From contig NZ_FZLO01000004.1 of the NCBI RefSeq assembly GCF_900197595.1, positions 124,001 to 188,000 on the forward strand: a stretch of DNA of 64,000 nt, in the 5' to 3' direction. Shown in pieces: positions 1 to 7,902 of the stretch (the first letter of the stretch is position 1; every line of letters starts with the position of its first letter). The notes beneath the pieces were generated by a model. The model was not told the DNA's origin, did not search any database, and saw nothing but the letters and a program-made list of their open reading frames with translations. This DNA is from Scatolibacter rhodanostii. GTDB taxonomy: Bacteria; Bacillota; Clostridia; Oscillospirales; Acutalibacteraceae. The translations under genes and the position numbers were made by a program.

Positions 1-323
1 CAGCTTAATTGACAATGCCACAACAACTTAGCTTTTATGTTTCTTCCATTTTCAGAAATCAGTTTTTCAATCACAAATGACTACGTCGCAGATTCACCCA
101 ATACGACCTAGTTATTTTTTATTTGTATATTATGGTTGCCCAAGACACAAGATGGCGTCTATCCATTAATAAAAAGATTTTCCTGACAATTTAAACTATA
201 TTTTTTAAAAATACTATCTATATTAACAAAAATAAAGAAGAACTATCAAATCAGTAGAAAAATTAATATGTTTGTGATAATATAAATCTACTATTAAATT
301 TCAGTTCAAAAGGAGAATATTTT
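1..323. other. AT-rich region upstream of the arabinofuranosidase gene
   Basis: No convincing reading frame is visible on either strand. The stretch becomes very AT-rich towards its right end, and an AAAGGAG ribosome binding site sits about 8 bases before the ATG at 324. AT-rich hexamers around 275-290 could serve as a -10 box, but no matching -35 box is clear, so I do not call a promoter. Confidence 0.4.
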
Positions 324-1799
324 ATGAACAAAATTGTTATTAATGCCCTTGACCGCAAGAGTGTGATTAATAAAAATATTTATGGACATTTTTCTGAACA
401 TCTTGGCAGATGTATCTACAACGGAATCTTCGTTGGTGAAAATTCTGATATTCCTAACACAAAGGGTATGCGCAACGATGTTGTGTCGGCGCTTAAAAAT
501 ATCAATATTCCGGTTTTGCGTTGGCCCGGTGGCTGTTTTGCTGATGAGTACCACTGGAAAGACGGTATTGGCGCAAAAGAATCCCGCAAAAAAATGATTA
601 ATACTCATTGGGGCGGTGTTGTAGAGGATAACTCTTTTGGCACTCATGAATTTATGGAATTATGCTCTCAATTGGGCTGTGAGCCATACATCAACGGCAA
701 TGTCGGCAGTGGCTCTGTGCAAGAAATGAGTGAGTGGGTTGAGTACCTCACTTTTGACGGCACTTCTCCCATGGCTGCACTGCGTGAAACGAATGGAAAA
801 AAAGATGCGTGGAAAGTCAAATATTGGGGCGTTGGTAATGAAAGCTGGGGCTGCGGCGGCAATATGCGCCCAGAGTTTTATGCTGATCTTTATCGTCAGT
901 TCCAAACTTATTTAAGAAATTACGGAGACAACCAGATTTTCCGTATTGCTTGCGGCCCAAACTCTGATGACTACAACTGGACCGATAAACTGATGCAAAT
1001 TGCAGGCACCTATACAGATGCTATTACATTACATTACTACACCGTTCCTCATAACTGGCCGAAAAAAGGCAGTGCAACAGATTTCACAGCCGAAGAATAT
1101 TACACTACCCTTGCTAAAAGTATGAAAATGGATGAAATTATTTCTAACCATGTGCAAATTATGAATAAATATGATCCAAGCCACCGTGTTGGTCTTATCG
1201 TGGACGAATGGGGTACTTGGTATGATGTTGAACCCGGCACAAACCCCGGATTCCTCTATCAGCAGAATACCATGCGTGATGCTATGGTGGCCGCCGCAAC
1301 ATTAAACATCTTTAACCAACATAGTGACCGTGTTATTATGGCTAACTTAGCACAAACTGTTAATGTTTTGCAGTCTGTTATCTTGACAGAAGCAGATAAG
1401 ATGGTTTTAACTCCCACTTATCACGTATTTGATTTGTACAAAGGTCACCATGACGCTACCTTACTTTATAGCTATGTAGAAAATGAAACGGTTGGCACTG
1501 AAGAATTCTCCTGCCCCAAACTTCACTGCACTGCTTCTCAAGCAGATGACGGTTCTATCCTAGTGACCGCATCAAACTTTTCTTTGGATAGTGATGCTCC
1601 TGTTTCTTGCAAACTAGAGGGCGTAAATCTTGGTAATATCACAGCTAGAATTTTGGCTGGCTCTGCTCAAGACTATAATACTTTTGAAGATCCTAACAAA
1701 GTGCAGATTGTTGATTTCACTGCTATTGAAAAAGAGGGCGATACTCTTTCTTTCACTTTGCCTCCTTGCAGCGTAATCGCCATTACTGTAAAAGGATGA
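324..1799 (+). CDS. abfA: GH51 alpha-L-arabinofuranosidase
   Basis: Retaining exo-glycosidase that removes terminal alpha-L-arabinofuranosyl groups from arabinoxylan or arabinan oligosaccharides. There is no signal peptide, so it should act in the cytosol on imported oligomers. The 491-residue product has the length of bacterial GH51 enzymes: an N-terminal TIM barrel and a C-terminal beta domain. Family marks are visible: [13 protein letters not shown] at about 66-78, the acid/base Glu173 in GNESWGCGG and the nucleophile Glu295 in VDEWG. The ATG at 324 follows AAAGGAG. The stop codon overlaps the start of the next small gene (ATGA), which suggests translational coupling. GH43 and GH31 genes elsewhere in the window fit the same plant-polysaccharide diet. 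Family assignment is secure; the exact substrate is inferred. Confidence 0.95.
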   Translation: MNKIVINALDRKSVINKNIYGHFSEHLGRCIYNGIFVGENSDIPNTKGMRNDVVSALKNINIPVLRWPGGCFADEYHWKDGIGAKESRKKMINTHWGGVVEDNSFGTHEFMELCSQLGCEPYINGNVGSGSVQEMSEWVEYLTFDGTSPMAALRETNGKKDAWKVKYWGVGNESWGCGGNMRPEFYADLYRQFQTYLRNYGDNQIFRIACGPNSDDYNWTDKLMQIAGTYTDAITLHYYTVPHNWPKKGSATDFTAEEYYTTLAKSMKMDEIISNHVQIMNKYDPSHRVGLIVDEWGTWYDVEPGTNPGFLYQQNTMRDAMVAAATLNIFNQHSDRVIMANLAQTVNVLQSVILTEADKMVLTPTYHVFDLYKGHHDATLLYSYVENETVGTEEFSCPKLHCTASQADDGSILVTASNFSLDSDAPVSCKLEGVNLGNITARILAGSAQDYNTFEDPNKVQIVDFTAIEKEGDTLSFTLPPCSVIAITVKG

Positions 1800-2059
1800 A
1801 CACAGATAGTCCGAAATTTTGCAGACGATGTCTGCTGAAAGATATTTCAAGTGATGAGTATTTTAACACCATCTATGAATATATCGAAAACCTAGATGCA
1901 TCACAGAAAGTATCAAGTAATGAATATGAAAAACGGTTAGACAGCTGCCGTAGCTGCGATCATCTTGTAAACGGAATGTGCGAACTTTGCGGTTGTTTTG
2001 TTGAGGTACGTGCGATTAAACGCCAATCTCATTGTGCGCAAAGTTCTGAAATTTGGTAA
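1796..2059 (+). CDS. Small cysteine-rich protein (DUF6171-like)
   Basis: An 87-residue protein starting at the ATG that overlaps the arabinofuranosidase stop by the ATGA arrangement. It carries eight cysteines in zinc-ribbon-like spacing: C9-x2-C12 near the start, then C51-x2-C54, C62-x2-C65-x-C67 and C80. There are no membrane segments and no signal peptide. The layout resembles the uncharacterised Firmicutes family DUF6171, an identification from memory rather than a search. A strong terminator follows within 10 bases, so it ends the transcript. Metal binding is likely from the Cys pairs; function is unknown. Overlap with abfA is probably operon packing, not proof of a shared role. Confidence 0.75.
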   Translation: MNTDSPKFCRRCLLKDISSDEYFNTIYEYIENLDASQKVSSNEYEKRLDSCRSCDHLVNGMCELCGCFVEVRAIKRQSHCAQSSEIW

Positions 2060-2066
2060 CATATAA

Positions 2067-2112
2067 AAGAAGCAGTTCTCTTGTCAATAAAGAGAACTGC
2101 TTCTTTCGTTAT
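2067..2112 (+). terminator. Rho-independent terminator after abfA and the small gene
   Basis: A perfect 17-bp inverted repeat (2067-2083 with 2091-2107) encloses a 7-base loop and runs into a T-rich tail. It closes the two-gene abfA transcript. Confidence 0.9.
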
Positions 2113-2510
2113 TTAAGATAAACATGGCTATAATTTATGTCAATCCTGATACATGATTTCTAAGGATTAAGCATATTTATATTTATAAAAAGGAATTATA
2201 TTTGTCAAAATAAGTTGTATAATAAAATAAAAACAATATTAATTATTAAAAATATTGTCAATCTATATTTTAATTGTTTTTATATTATATCGTAGCAGCA
2301 AAAGTTATTATAGAAGATTAAATCTATTTTAGCAGAGCGCATGATTAGATATCATTTTTTCAGGTATAATAAAGATGTCGTTCTTGTAAAATATGTCTAA
2401 TTTGTAAAAATAATAAAAAGAGCGGTTTAGGGCTTGCATTTTGCTCTAAAATGTGGAAAATATATATATAAGAACTTATTAAAATACTGATATATAAAGG
2501 AGCTACTATT
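2113..2510. other. AT-rich intergenic region before trxA
   Basis: About 400 bases with no convincing gene. It contains TATAAT hexamers, one at 2365-2370, but without a good -35 box at 16-18 bases. The trx promoter probably lies here; I cannot place it. AAAGGAG precedes the trxA ATG. Confidence 0.4.
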
Positions 2511-2834
2511 ATGGATTTAATTACTTTAACAAAAGATAACTTTAACAATCAATTACAAGAAGAAGATAAACCTCTTTTGGTCGACTTTTGGGCTTCTTGG
2601 TGCGGACCTTGCCGTATGCTCTCTCCCATCGTGGATGAACTCGCCGCTGAAATGAGCGATTCTGTACGTGTTGGTAAGGTTAACATTGACGAAAACCCAG
2701 AACTCGCTGAACAATTTGGCGTTATGAGTATTCCTACTTTGATTCTTTTTAAAGACGGCGAAGTCGTTGCGCAATCTGTCGGTGTTCAGCCAAAAGCCGA
2801 CCTGATTACCATGATTGAAGAAAACAGCAAATAA
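2511..2834 (+). CDS. trxA: Thioredoxin
   Basis: Small dithiol oxidoreductase that keeps cytosolic proteins reduced. The 107-residue product has the canonical active site WCGPC with Cys31 and Cys34, preceded by FWAS, and the cis-proline loop SIPTLILF in the C-terminal half. Length and motifs match ordinary bacterial thioredoxins. AAAGGAG lies upstream of the ATG. Thioredoxin reductase follows 64 bases downstream on the same strand, the usual functional pair. Confidence 0.97.
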   Translation: MDLITLTKDNFNNQLQEEDKPLLVDFWASWCGPCRMLSPIVDELAAEMSDSVRVGKVNIDENPELAEQFGVMSIPTLILFKDGEVVAQSVGVQPKADLITMIEENSK

Positions 2835-2898
2835 AATTCTTATTCCCTTTTATATGAAAGGAAAAATGAATATCTACCTTATGAAAGGGTGAAGTCGC

Positions 2899-3816
2899 AT
2901 GGAAGATATATTAATTATTGGAGGCGGCCCGGCTGGTTATACTGCAGCTTTGTATTGTGCCAGGGCAAACCTCAAAACGACCTTAATAGAAAAAATGGCC
3001 CCCGGTGGTCAAATGGGTACTACCGATCAAATTGACAACTATCCGGGATTTCCAGAAGGCATAAATGGATTTGATTTAGCTTTGCAAATGCAGAAAGGTG
3101 CTGAACGGTTCGGCACACAAACCATTTTTGCTGATGTGAAGGAATTAGATTTACAGGGATCTATCAAGAAAGCAATTACCAGTAACGGTGTTGTTGAAGC
3201 AAAAGCAGTGATTCTTGCTACGGGAGCAGATCCTCGTGAACTAGGTCTAGCAAACGAGCGTAGCTTACGTGGTAAGGGCGTATCTTATTGTGCCACCTGT
3301 GATGGTATGTTTTATCGCAACAAGACTGTTGCGATAGTTGGCGGCGGTGATACAGCTGCTGCGGATGCTGTATACTTGGCCAAAATTGCAAAAAAAGTTT
3401 ACCTGATTCATCGCCGTGATACGCTGCGTGCCTCTAAATCTTATCTAAAGCCACTTGAAAGTGCTGAAAACGTTGAATTTGTTTGGAACAGTGAAGTAAA
3501 AGAAATTTTAGCTGAGCAAAAAGTTTCCTCCATCCGAATTTTTAATCGTGTTGATGAAACTGAATCAGAGCTTGCGGTTGACGGCCTTTTTGTTGCTGTT
3601 GGCAACATTCCAAACACAGACCTCTTTAAAGGGCAAATTGAGCTTGACAAAAGCGGGTACAGCACGGCTGATGAAACAACCAAAACAAATATTGATGGCG
3701 TTTATGCTATTGGCGATTTAAGAGCAAAACCGCTTCGTCAAATTGTCACTGCTGCGTCTGATGGCGCTGTAGCAGCCTATTGTGCGGAAGAATATGTTGC
3801 TCAACTAGATAAATAA
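2899..3816 (+). CDS. trxB: Thioredoxin reductase (NADPH)
   Basis: FAD-dependent enzyme that transfers electrons from NADPH to thioredoxin. The 305-residue product has the FAD dinucleotide fold at the N-terminus (IIGGGPAGYTAALY, residues 6-19), the redox-active CATC pair (Cys131, Cys134), a second Rossmann motif GGGDTAAADA for NADPH at about 148-157, and the C-terminal FAD motif YAIGDLR. It is the low-molecular-weight type of bacterial reductase. The start is preceded by GAAAGGGTGAAG. It follows trxA and probably shares its transcript. Confidence 0.97.
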   Translation: MEDILIIGGGPAGYTAALYCARANLKTTLIEKMAPGGQMGTTDQIDNYPGFPEGINGFDLALQMQKGAERFGTQTIFADVKELDLQGSIKKAITSNGVVEAKAVILATGADPRELGLANERSLRGKGVSYCATCDGMFYRNKTVAIVGGGDTAAADAVYLAKIAKKVYLIHRRDTLRASKSYLKPLESAENVEFVWNSEVKEILAEQKVSSIRIFNRVDETESELAVDGLFVAVGNIPNTDLFKGQIELDKSGYSTADETTKTNIDGVYAIGDLRAKPLRQIVTAASDGAVAAYCAEEYVAQLDK

Positions 3817-3892
3817 AATTCTATTTAGATGGGCTTAAAACGTTTAATTTACCTCATTCTAATAAAGTTTGGAAATAAAAAAATAAAAATGC

Positions 3893-3921
3893 TTGCATTC
3901 TCTTTATTCTTGTAGTATAAT
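3893..3921 (+). promoter_or_regulatory. Sigma-A-type promoter of the initiator tRNA gene
   Basis: TTGCAT at 3893-3898 and TATAAT at 3916-3921 are separated by exactly 17 bases, ending 24 bases before the tRNA. Very close to the housekeeping consensus. Confidence 0.85.
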
Positions 3922-3945
3922 AATAAAGCTGAATCAAGCATATAT

Positions 3946-4022
<77 letters not shown>

Positions 4023-4027
4023 CAGTG

Positions 4028-4064
4028 AATAGCGATTCTCTATGAAGAGGATCGTTATTTTTTT
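4028..4064 (+). terminator. Terminator after tRNA-fMet
   Basis: A 14-bp stem (4028-4041 with 4046-4059, including G-T pairs) with an ATGA loop is followed by a T run to 4064. Confidence 0.85.
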
Positions 4065-4179
4065 GCGTTCAGACTTCTTTTTTTACTGAAATCCCCTAGC
4101 CTTATCGTACATCAATCAATATGGTATGGACTAGACGGTTGCGGTTTCTCATGTATCTTTATTTCTCCTTTTACCTTTG

Positions 4180-5844
4180 TTAGTATGGTCGCTCCTGCAA
4201 GACAATTTGGGTGGAGATTCTCTTCAAATGATGTTGACTAGCTACATTTAGGAAGCTTTCAATTCTTCTGCTTCTTCCCATTATTTCCCCTCTTGTCGCA
4301 ATGACAGTAATTTCTAGTGCAGGAAAAACTTTCTGAACAGTCGGAAAGGTCACCACGAAGGTGACCTCTACATAGTCAGGATATACGGTTATTCTTTTGA
4401 TGTACTGCTCAATGAATGCTTTGACTTCTGCTGTTTCGGTATGGTTTTGCATGTAATCCTCGAAGTTTTCAAGCGTTTCTTTGATTTGTTCTGGTGTGAT
4501 TTCAGGAATGACCTCTGGACTGCTTTCAAGTTCTTTGATTTCTTCCAGTATCGCTGTTTTGGACTCTTCCAATTCTGTCATTTTGCTTTGCATGGATTCG
4601 TTGAACATGCCTTGCGTAATCGCATTGGTGACGTTGTTTATCTTTCTGTCAACATTGGAAAGCCTTTGTTTGGCTAGTTTTAACTCTGCTTCACCATTTC
4701 TTTGCTTGCCTTTCTGAAAAACATTGAGCTGTTTAGCAATTTGAACCATACCATCTTTGGTGAAAAGATGATTCTTGAGCTTTTCTAAAACATACTTCTC
4801 TAAGTGCGTACGCTCAATTTCCCTGTTGCTACAAGCATTCGTTCTGCAACGTTCTCCACATCGATACCCAGTATATGGAATCCCTTTGCCTGACGTCCTT
4901 GTGTTGCCCGTGTAAGCATGCCCACATTTCCCACAAAAGATTTTGGAGCTAAAAAGATATTCATGCTTAGCAGTGAATCTTCCTGCACTTTCTTTGTTTT
5001 TCTTCATTCGCTCTTGTACCTTGTAGAACAGTTCATCACTGACAATTCTAGGTATTCCACCCTCTACCCGAATGATTTGGTCATCGGATTTGTTTCTGTG
5101 ATGATTACACCGTCCATGACTGTTTCGGGATTCTCTTCGATTCCAAACGTACACCCCACGGTATTTCTCATTTTTTAGAATACTGTTGAAAGAATTCTTT
5201 CCAAAAGGCTTACCCCATTTGGTCAGATATCCTTTTTGCTGACAATGTTTTAGAAGAGCATCCATGCTTTTTCCTGAAGCGTATTCCTCAAACAATTCAC
5301 GAACAATGTTGGCTTCTGCTTCATTGATGATGTATTTTTTATCTTTCCCTACATCATACCCAATGGGCGGTTTCCCTCCATTGTGAAGACACTGCTTCGC
5401 TGAAATCATCAAGCCTTTCATGGTTTCTTCCGCTAGATTGGCGAGGTAGAACTCTGCCAGCATATCTTCTGTGCTTTCCATGATGATTTTTTCTTTTCGG
5501 CTTTGGTAGATTTGATTGACGGCAACGAGTTCAATATCAAAATCTTCCAAGAAAAGCTCAAAGTTAGAAATTAATCTCTTGCTTCGAAATACTCTATCTC
5601 TCTTGTGACACAAAACGTAGGAAAGGGACTCTTCTTCCTCTATGTAGTCTTTCATCTTCTGAAAGCCTTCTCTTCGGTCATTGCTACCCTTTTTGGCTTC
5701 ATCAATGAAATATTCTAAAATATCAATGTGATTCTTTTCGGCATACTCATCAATCTTTTCCTTTTGTGCTTCAATGCTATATCCGTCTGCCTGTTTTTCA
5801 CTGGAAAACCTCATATAGGCTACAGCAAAACTTTTCTTCTTCAT
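4180..5844 (-). CDS. Large serine recombinase
   Basis: Site-specific DNA recombinase of the large serine family, which integrates or excises mobile DNA through a covalent serine-DNA link. From the chosen start the product is 554 residues. An N-terminal resolvase domain carries YMRFSSEKQ (catalytic Ser about 14) and the arginine-rich CHKRDRVFRSKR. A recombinase domain follows, then a zinc ribbon with FCGKCG and YRCGERCRTNAC at about 305-345, and a C-terminal coiled coil. I start at the ATG of MKKKSFAVAY because AAAGAGGT lies 6-7 bases upstream; the longer frame opens with an unsupported TTG. Near-intact length suggests it may still be active. It lies beside tRNA-fMet with one small gene upstream and no other phage genes. 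Confidence 0.9.
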   Translation of the reverse strand: MKKKSFAVAYMRFSSEKQADGYSIEAQKEKIDEYAEKNHIDILEYFIDEAKKGSNDRREGFQKMKDYIEEEESLSYVLCHKRDRVFRSKRLISNFELFLEDFDIELVAVNQIYQSRKEKIIMESTEDMLAEFYLANLAEETMKGLMISAKQCLHNGGKPPIGYDVGKDKKYIINEAEANIVRELFEEYASGKSMDALLKHCQQKGYLTKWGKPFGKNSFNSILKNEKYRGVYVWNRRESRNSHGRCNHHRNKSDDQIIRVEGGIPRIVSDELFYKVQERMKKNKESAGRFTAKHEYLFSSKIFCGKCGHAYTGNTRTSGKGIPYTGYRCGERCRTNACSNREIERTHLEKYVLEKLKNHLFTKDGMVQIAKQLNVFQKGKQRNGEAELKLAKQRLSNVDRKINNVTNAITQGMFNESMQSKMTELEESKTAILEEIKELESSPEVIPEITPEQIKETLENFEDYMQNHTETAEVKAFIEQYIKRITVYPDYVEVTFVVTFPTVQKVFPALEITVIATRGEIMGRSRRIESFLNVASQHHLKRISTQIVLQERPY

Positions 5845-5888
5845 ACAAAATACCTCTTTCTCATTTCTCAAAATTTGATTTTATATTT

Positions 5889-5924
5889 AGCTATCCAGAA
5901 AAATATCTCTGGATAGCTTTTTTT
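5889..5924 (+). terminator. Terminator-like hairpin upstream of the recombinase gene
   Basis: A perfect 11-bp stem (5889-5899 with 5908-5918) is followed by a T run on the plus strand. No obvious plus-strand gene ends here, so it may stop antisense transcription or be a remnant of rearranged DNA. Confidence 0.5.
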
Positions 5925-5929
5925 ATTCA

Positions 5930-6100
5930 TTACTGGCTTTTCATCATCTTGGCAACCAAATGAGTTGCTGCTCCGAAAAACAAACTTGCACTTTTCATCG
6001 CTCTTTTTTCACTCAATATCACCTGTCGGTCTTCCAATACCGATTTATTTCTGCGAACTCGGTTTGCTTGGTAGACTATTTCTTGTATGTACTGATTCAC
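5930..6100 (-). CDS. Small protein of unknown function upstream of the recombinase
   Basis: A 56-residue protein with a GTG start at 6100, chosen because AAGGAG lies 7 bases upstream; the longer frame begins at an unsupported TTG. It is basic in the middle (ANRVRRNKS) and ends with a more hydrophobic stretch around SASLFFGAATHLVAKMM. I do not recognise the family. It precedes the serine recombinase on the same strand and could be its accessory gene. The strong ribosome binding site supports a real gene, but the length makes this uncertain. Confidence 0.5.
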   Translation of the reverse strand: MNQYIQEIVYQANRVRRNKSVLEDRQVILSEKRAMKSASLFFGAATHLVAKMMKSQ

Positions 6101-6122
6101 ACCTTTTCTCCTTCCTAAAATC

Positions 6123-6350
6123 TTGGTCAAAAGTGTTCAGCGAACTCAAACCACAATTTTAGCGTGGGGCAGAATTGCTTCTATGAACAAGGCCTTTCAG
6201 AACCGTGAAGAAGATGTACTGAATATTCTCAAGCCTTATCAAGACAAACTACAAGTCATTGTTAACATGACTGACAGAGAAATGCTTCATCCCCTCACAC
6301 CTTCTATCCGCAACAATTGGATTTTACAGCCGTATAGCCCTCCTGTGTAA
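6123..6350 (+). pseudogene. Degenerate reading frame, origin unknown
   Basis: An open frame without ribosome binding site or credible start; its first ATG at 6184 is internal. The encoded text, for example NREEDVLNILKPYQDKLQV and NMTDREMLHPLTP, reads like protein, not random sequence, suggesting the tail of a disrupted gene. An inverted repeat of 14-bp arms with one mismatch overlaps its end (about 6330-6363). No function can be given. Confidence 0.25.
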
Positions 6351-6490
6351 GGAGAGCTATACGAATACCAACAAATATAGCTTTACTCTTTTTGAATTTA
6401 GTCATAAATAAAACAATTATTGCAAACATAGCCCATATACTTATATATGTTTTCCACTTTTGTCAAGAATTAATGGTTTTCTGAACAAAA

Positions 6491-6522
6491 GAAAAAGAAT
6501 CTCTTAATAAAGATTCTTTTTC
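6491..6522 (-). terminator. Terminator downstream of the alcohol dehydrogenase gene
   Basis: A 12-bp perfect stem (6491-6502 with 6511-6522), followed by TTTTG on the minus strand, about 100 bases past the dehydrogenase stop codon. The rest of 6351-6620 holds nothing recognisable. Confidence 0.7.
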
Positions 6523-6620
6523 TCAATGTCAAATATTAGGTTTTGAAAGCTCCCCGTTGAATGGAGCAAACAGCATAGCTTGGATAATTCTTATTTTTAG
6601 ACAAGAGTTTAAAATTAAAA

Positions 6621-7673
6621 TCAGTCAATAAAAATGACAGGTTTAATCAAATCTTTGGGCTTTTCGTCCATCAAATAGAATGCATCCTCAATTTTTTCAA
6701 TACCGTTAAAACGATGAGTGATTAATTTGGTAGTATCCACACGTCCATATTTAACAACATCAAGCATTTTCTGGATTCTTAATGCACCACCAGGGCAGAA
6801 TCCACCACGAATAGTTTTGTTAGCCATACCAAGACCCCAAGACAAAGCAGGCATGGACAAAACTTCTTGTATATCAAAGAAATTGACATTAGAGATATAA
6901 CCGCCAGCTTTTGTCATTTCAATTGCTTGACGGAAACTATCTTGATTACCACCGGCAATAATGACAGAGTCGGCCCCTCCTTTAGTTAATTCCATTATTT
7001 GCTGTACAATATCCCCATCTTTGTAGCTGATAATATCCGTTGCACCATATTCTTTAGCAACTGCAATACAATTGGGACGAGTACCGACAGCAATAATTCT
7101 GCCAGCACCTTTCAGTTTAGCTCCAGCTACAGCCATTAAACCAACAGGGCCAATACCAATAACTACAACAGTATCACCAAATTCAACATTGGCATTTTCA
7201 ACCCCATGAAAACCGGTAGACATCATGTCAACCGTCATAACAGCAGCTTCAGGTGAGACACCCTCTGGCAAAAGAACTAAATTAGCATCGGCATGATTGA
7301 CATGAAAATAATCAGCAAATGTGCCGTCCTTTGAATTCAAAAACTTAAAGCTACCCATAAAGCCTTCGTCATGTGCGTTATATTCACCTTGCACTCCTTC
7401 TGCCAGCCAATTTGGTGTAACGCAGGGAACGACAACAGTGTCACCCACTTTAAATTTGTTAACAAGTGAATCAACTTCTACCACTTTACCAACTGCTTCA
7501 TGACCTAAAATCAAGTTTTCTTTTTCACCTGAACCACCATGCAGCACATGTGTATCAGAAGAACAAGGAGCAAGTACAGTAGGATGCACAATAGCATCCA
7601 AAGCACCACATATAGGTTTTTCTTTTTCAATCCAACCAGCTTTATTTAGGGCCAACATTCCAAAGCCTTTCAT
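6621..7673 (-). CDS. NADP-dependent secondary alcohol dehydrogenase (zinc MDR family)
   Basis: Zinc-dependent medium-chain dehydrogenase interconverting secondary alcohols and ketones. The 350-residue product is clearly collinear, from memory, with the Thermoanaerobacter brockii enzyme: MKGFGML start, WIEKEKP, ILGHEAVG and the end PKDLIKPV. The catalytic zinc set is Cys37, His58-Glu59 and Asp149. The structural-zinc lobe cysteines of classical liver-type enzymes are absent, as in the brockii group. The cofactor site is GIGPVGLMAVAGA followed by VGTRP, whose Gly-Thr-Arg replaces the acidic residue of NAD enzymes and suggests NADP. The start is the ATG at 7673 with GGGAGG 9 bases upstream. It stands alone with its own terminator. 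Confidence 0.92.
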   Translation of the reverse strand: MKGFGMLALNKAGWIEKEKPICGALDAIVHPTVLAPCSSDTHVLHGGSGEKENLILGHEAVGKVVEVDSLVNKFKVGDTVVVPCVTPNWLAEGVQGEYNAHDEGFMGSFKFLNSKDGTFADYFHVNHADANLVLLPEGVSPEAAVMTVDMMSTGFHGVENANVEFGDTVVVIGIGPVGLMAVAGAKLKGAGRIIAVGTRPNCIAVAKEYGATDIISYKDGDIVQQIMELTKGGADSVIIAGGNQDSFRQAIEMTKAGGYISNVNFFDIQEVLSMPALSWGLGMANKTIRGGFCPGGALRIQKMLDVVKYGRVDTTKLITHRFNGIEKIEDAFYLMDEKPKDLIKPVIFID

Positions 7674-7863
7674 TTTGTAGAACCTCCCGAGTATTTTATA
7701 TAGATATTCCATTACTTATTATAGAATAAGTTAAAAGAATGTCAGGGCCTTGCATTTTCTAAAAAACATTTGTTTAAGTTGGAACATACTGGTCAATATT
7801 TGATTTTATCGATTTGGCCAAAAGACTGATATCCTAATCTTATATCTTTCTAACTCAAAGTAA

Positions 7864-7897
7864 AAAAGATACCTTCTAAAAAATGAAGGTATCTTTT
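7864..7897 (-). terminator. Terminator of the GH31 and LplABC-type operon
   Basis: A perfect 13-bp stem (7864-7876 with 7885-7897) with a T run on the minus strand, 6 bases past the GH31 stop. Confidence 0.85.
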
Positions 7898-7902
7898 GTT
7901 CT

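Noticed and set aside
306-647. 113-codon minus-strand frame over the arabinofuranosidase gene
   Set aside because: Lies wholly within abfA in another frame; no family traits or independent ribosome site.
2217-2222. TATAAT before trxA as a promoter
   Set aside because: No acceptable -35 hexamer at 16-18 bases; in such AT-rich DNA single -10 matches are expected by chance.
4023-4180. Attachment site at the 3' end of the tRNA
   Set aside because: No repeated tRNA 3' segment was found at the far side of the recombinase region, and large serine recombinases use very short cores that cannot be recognised by eye.
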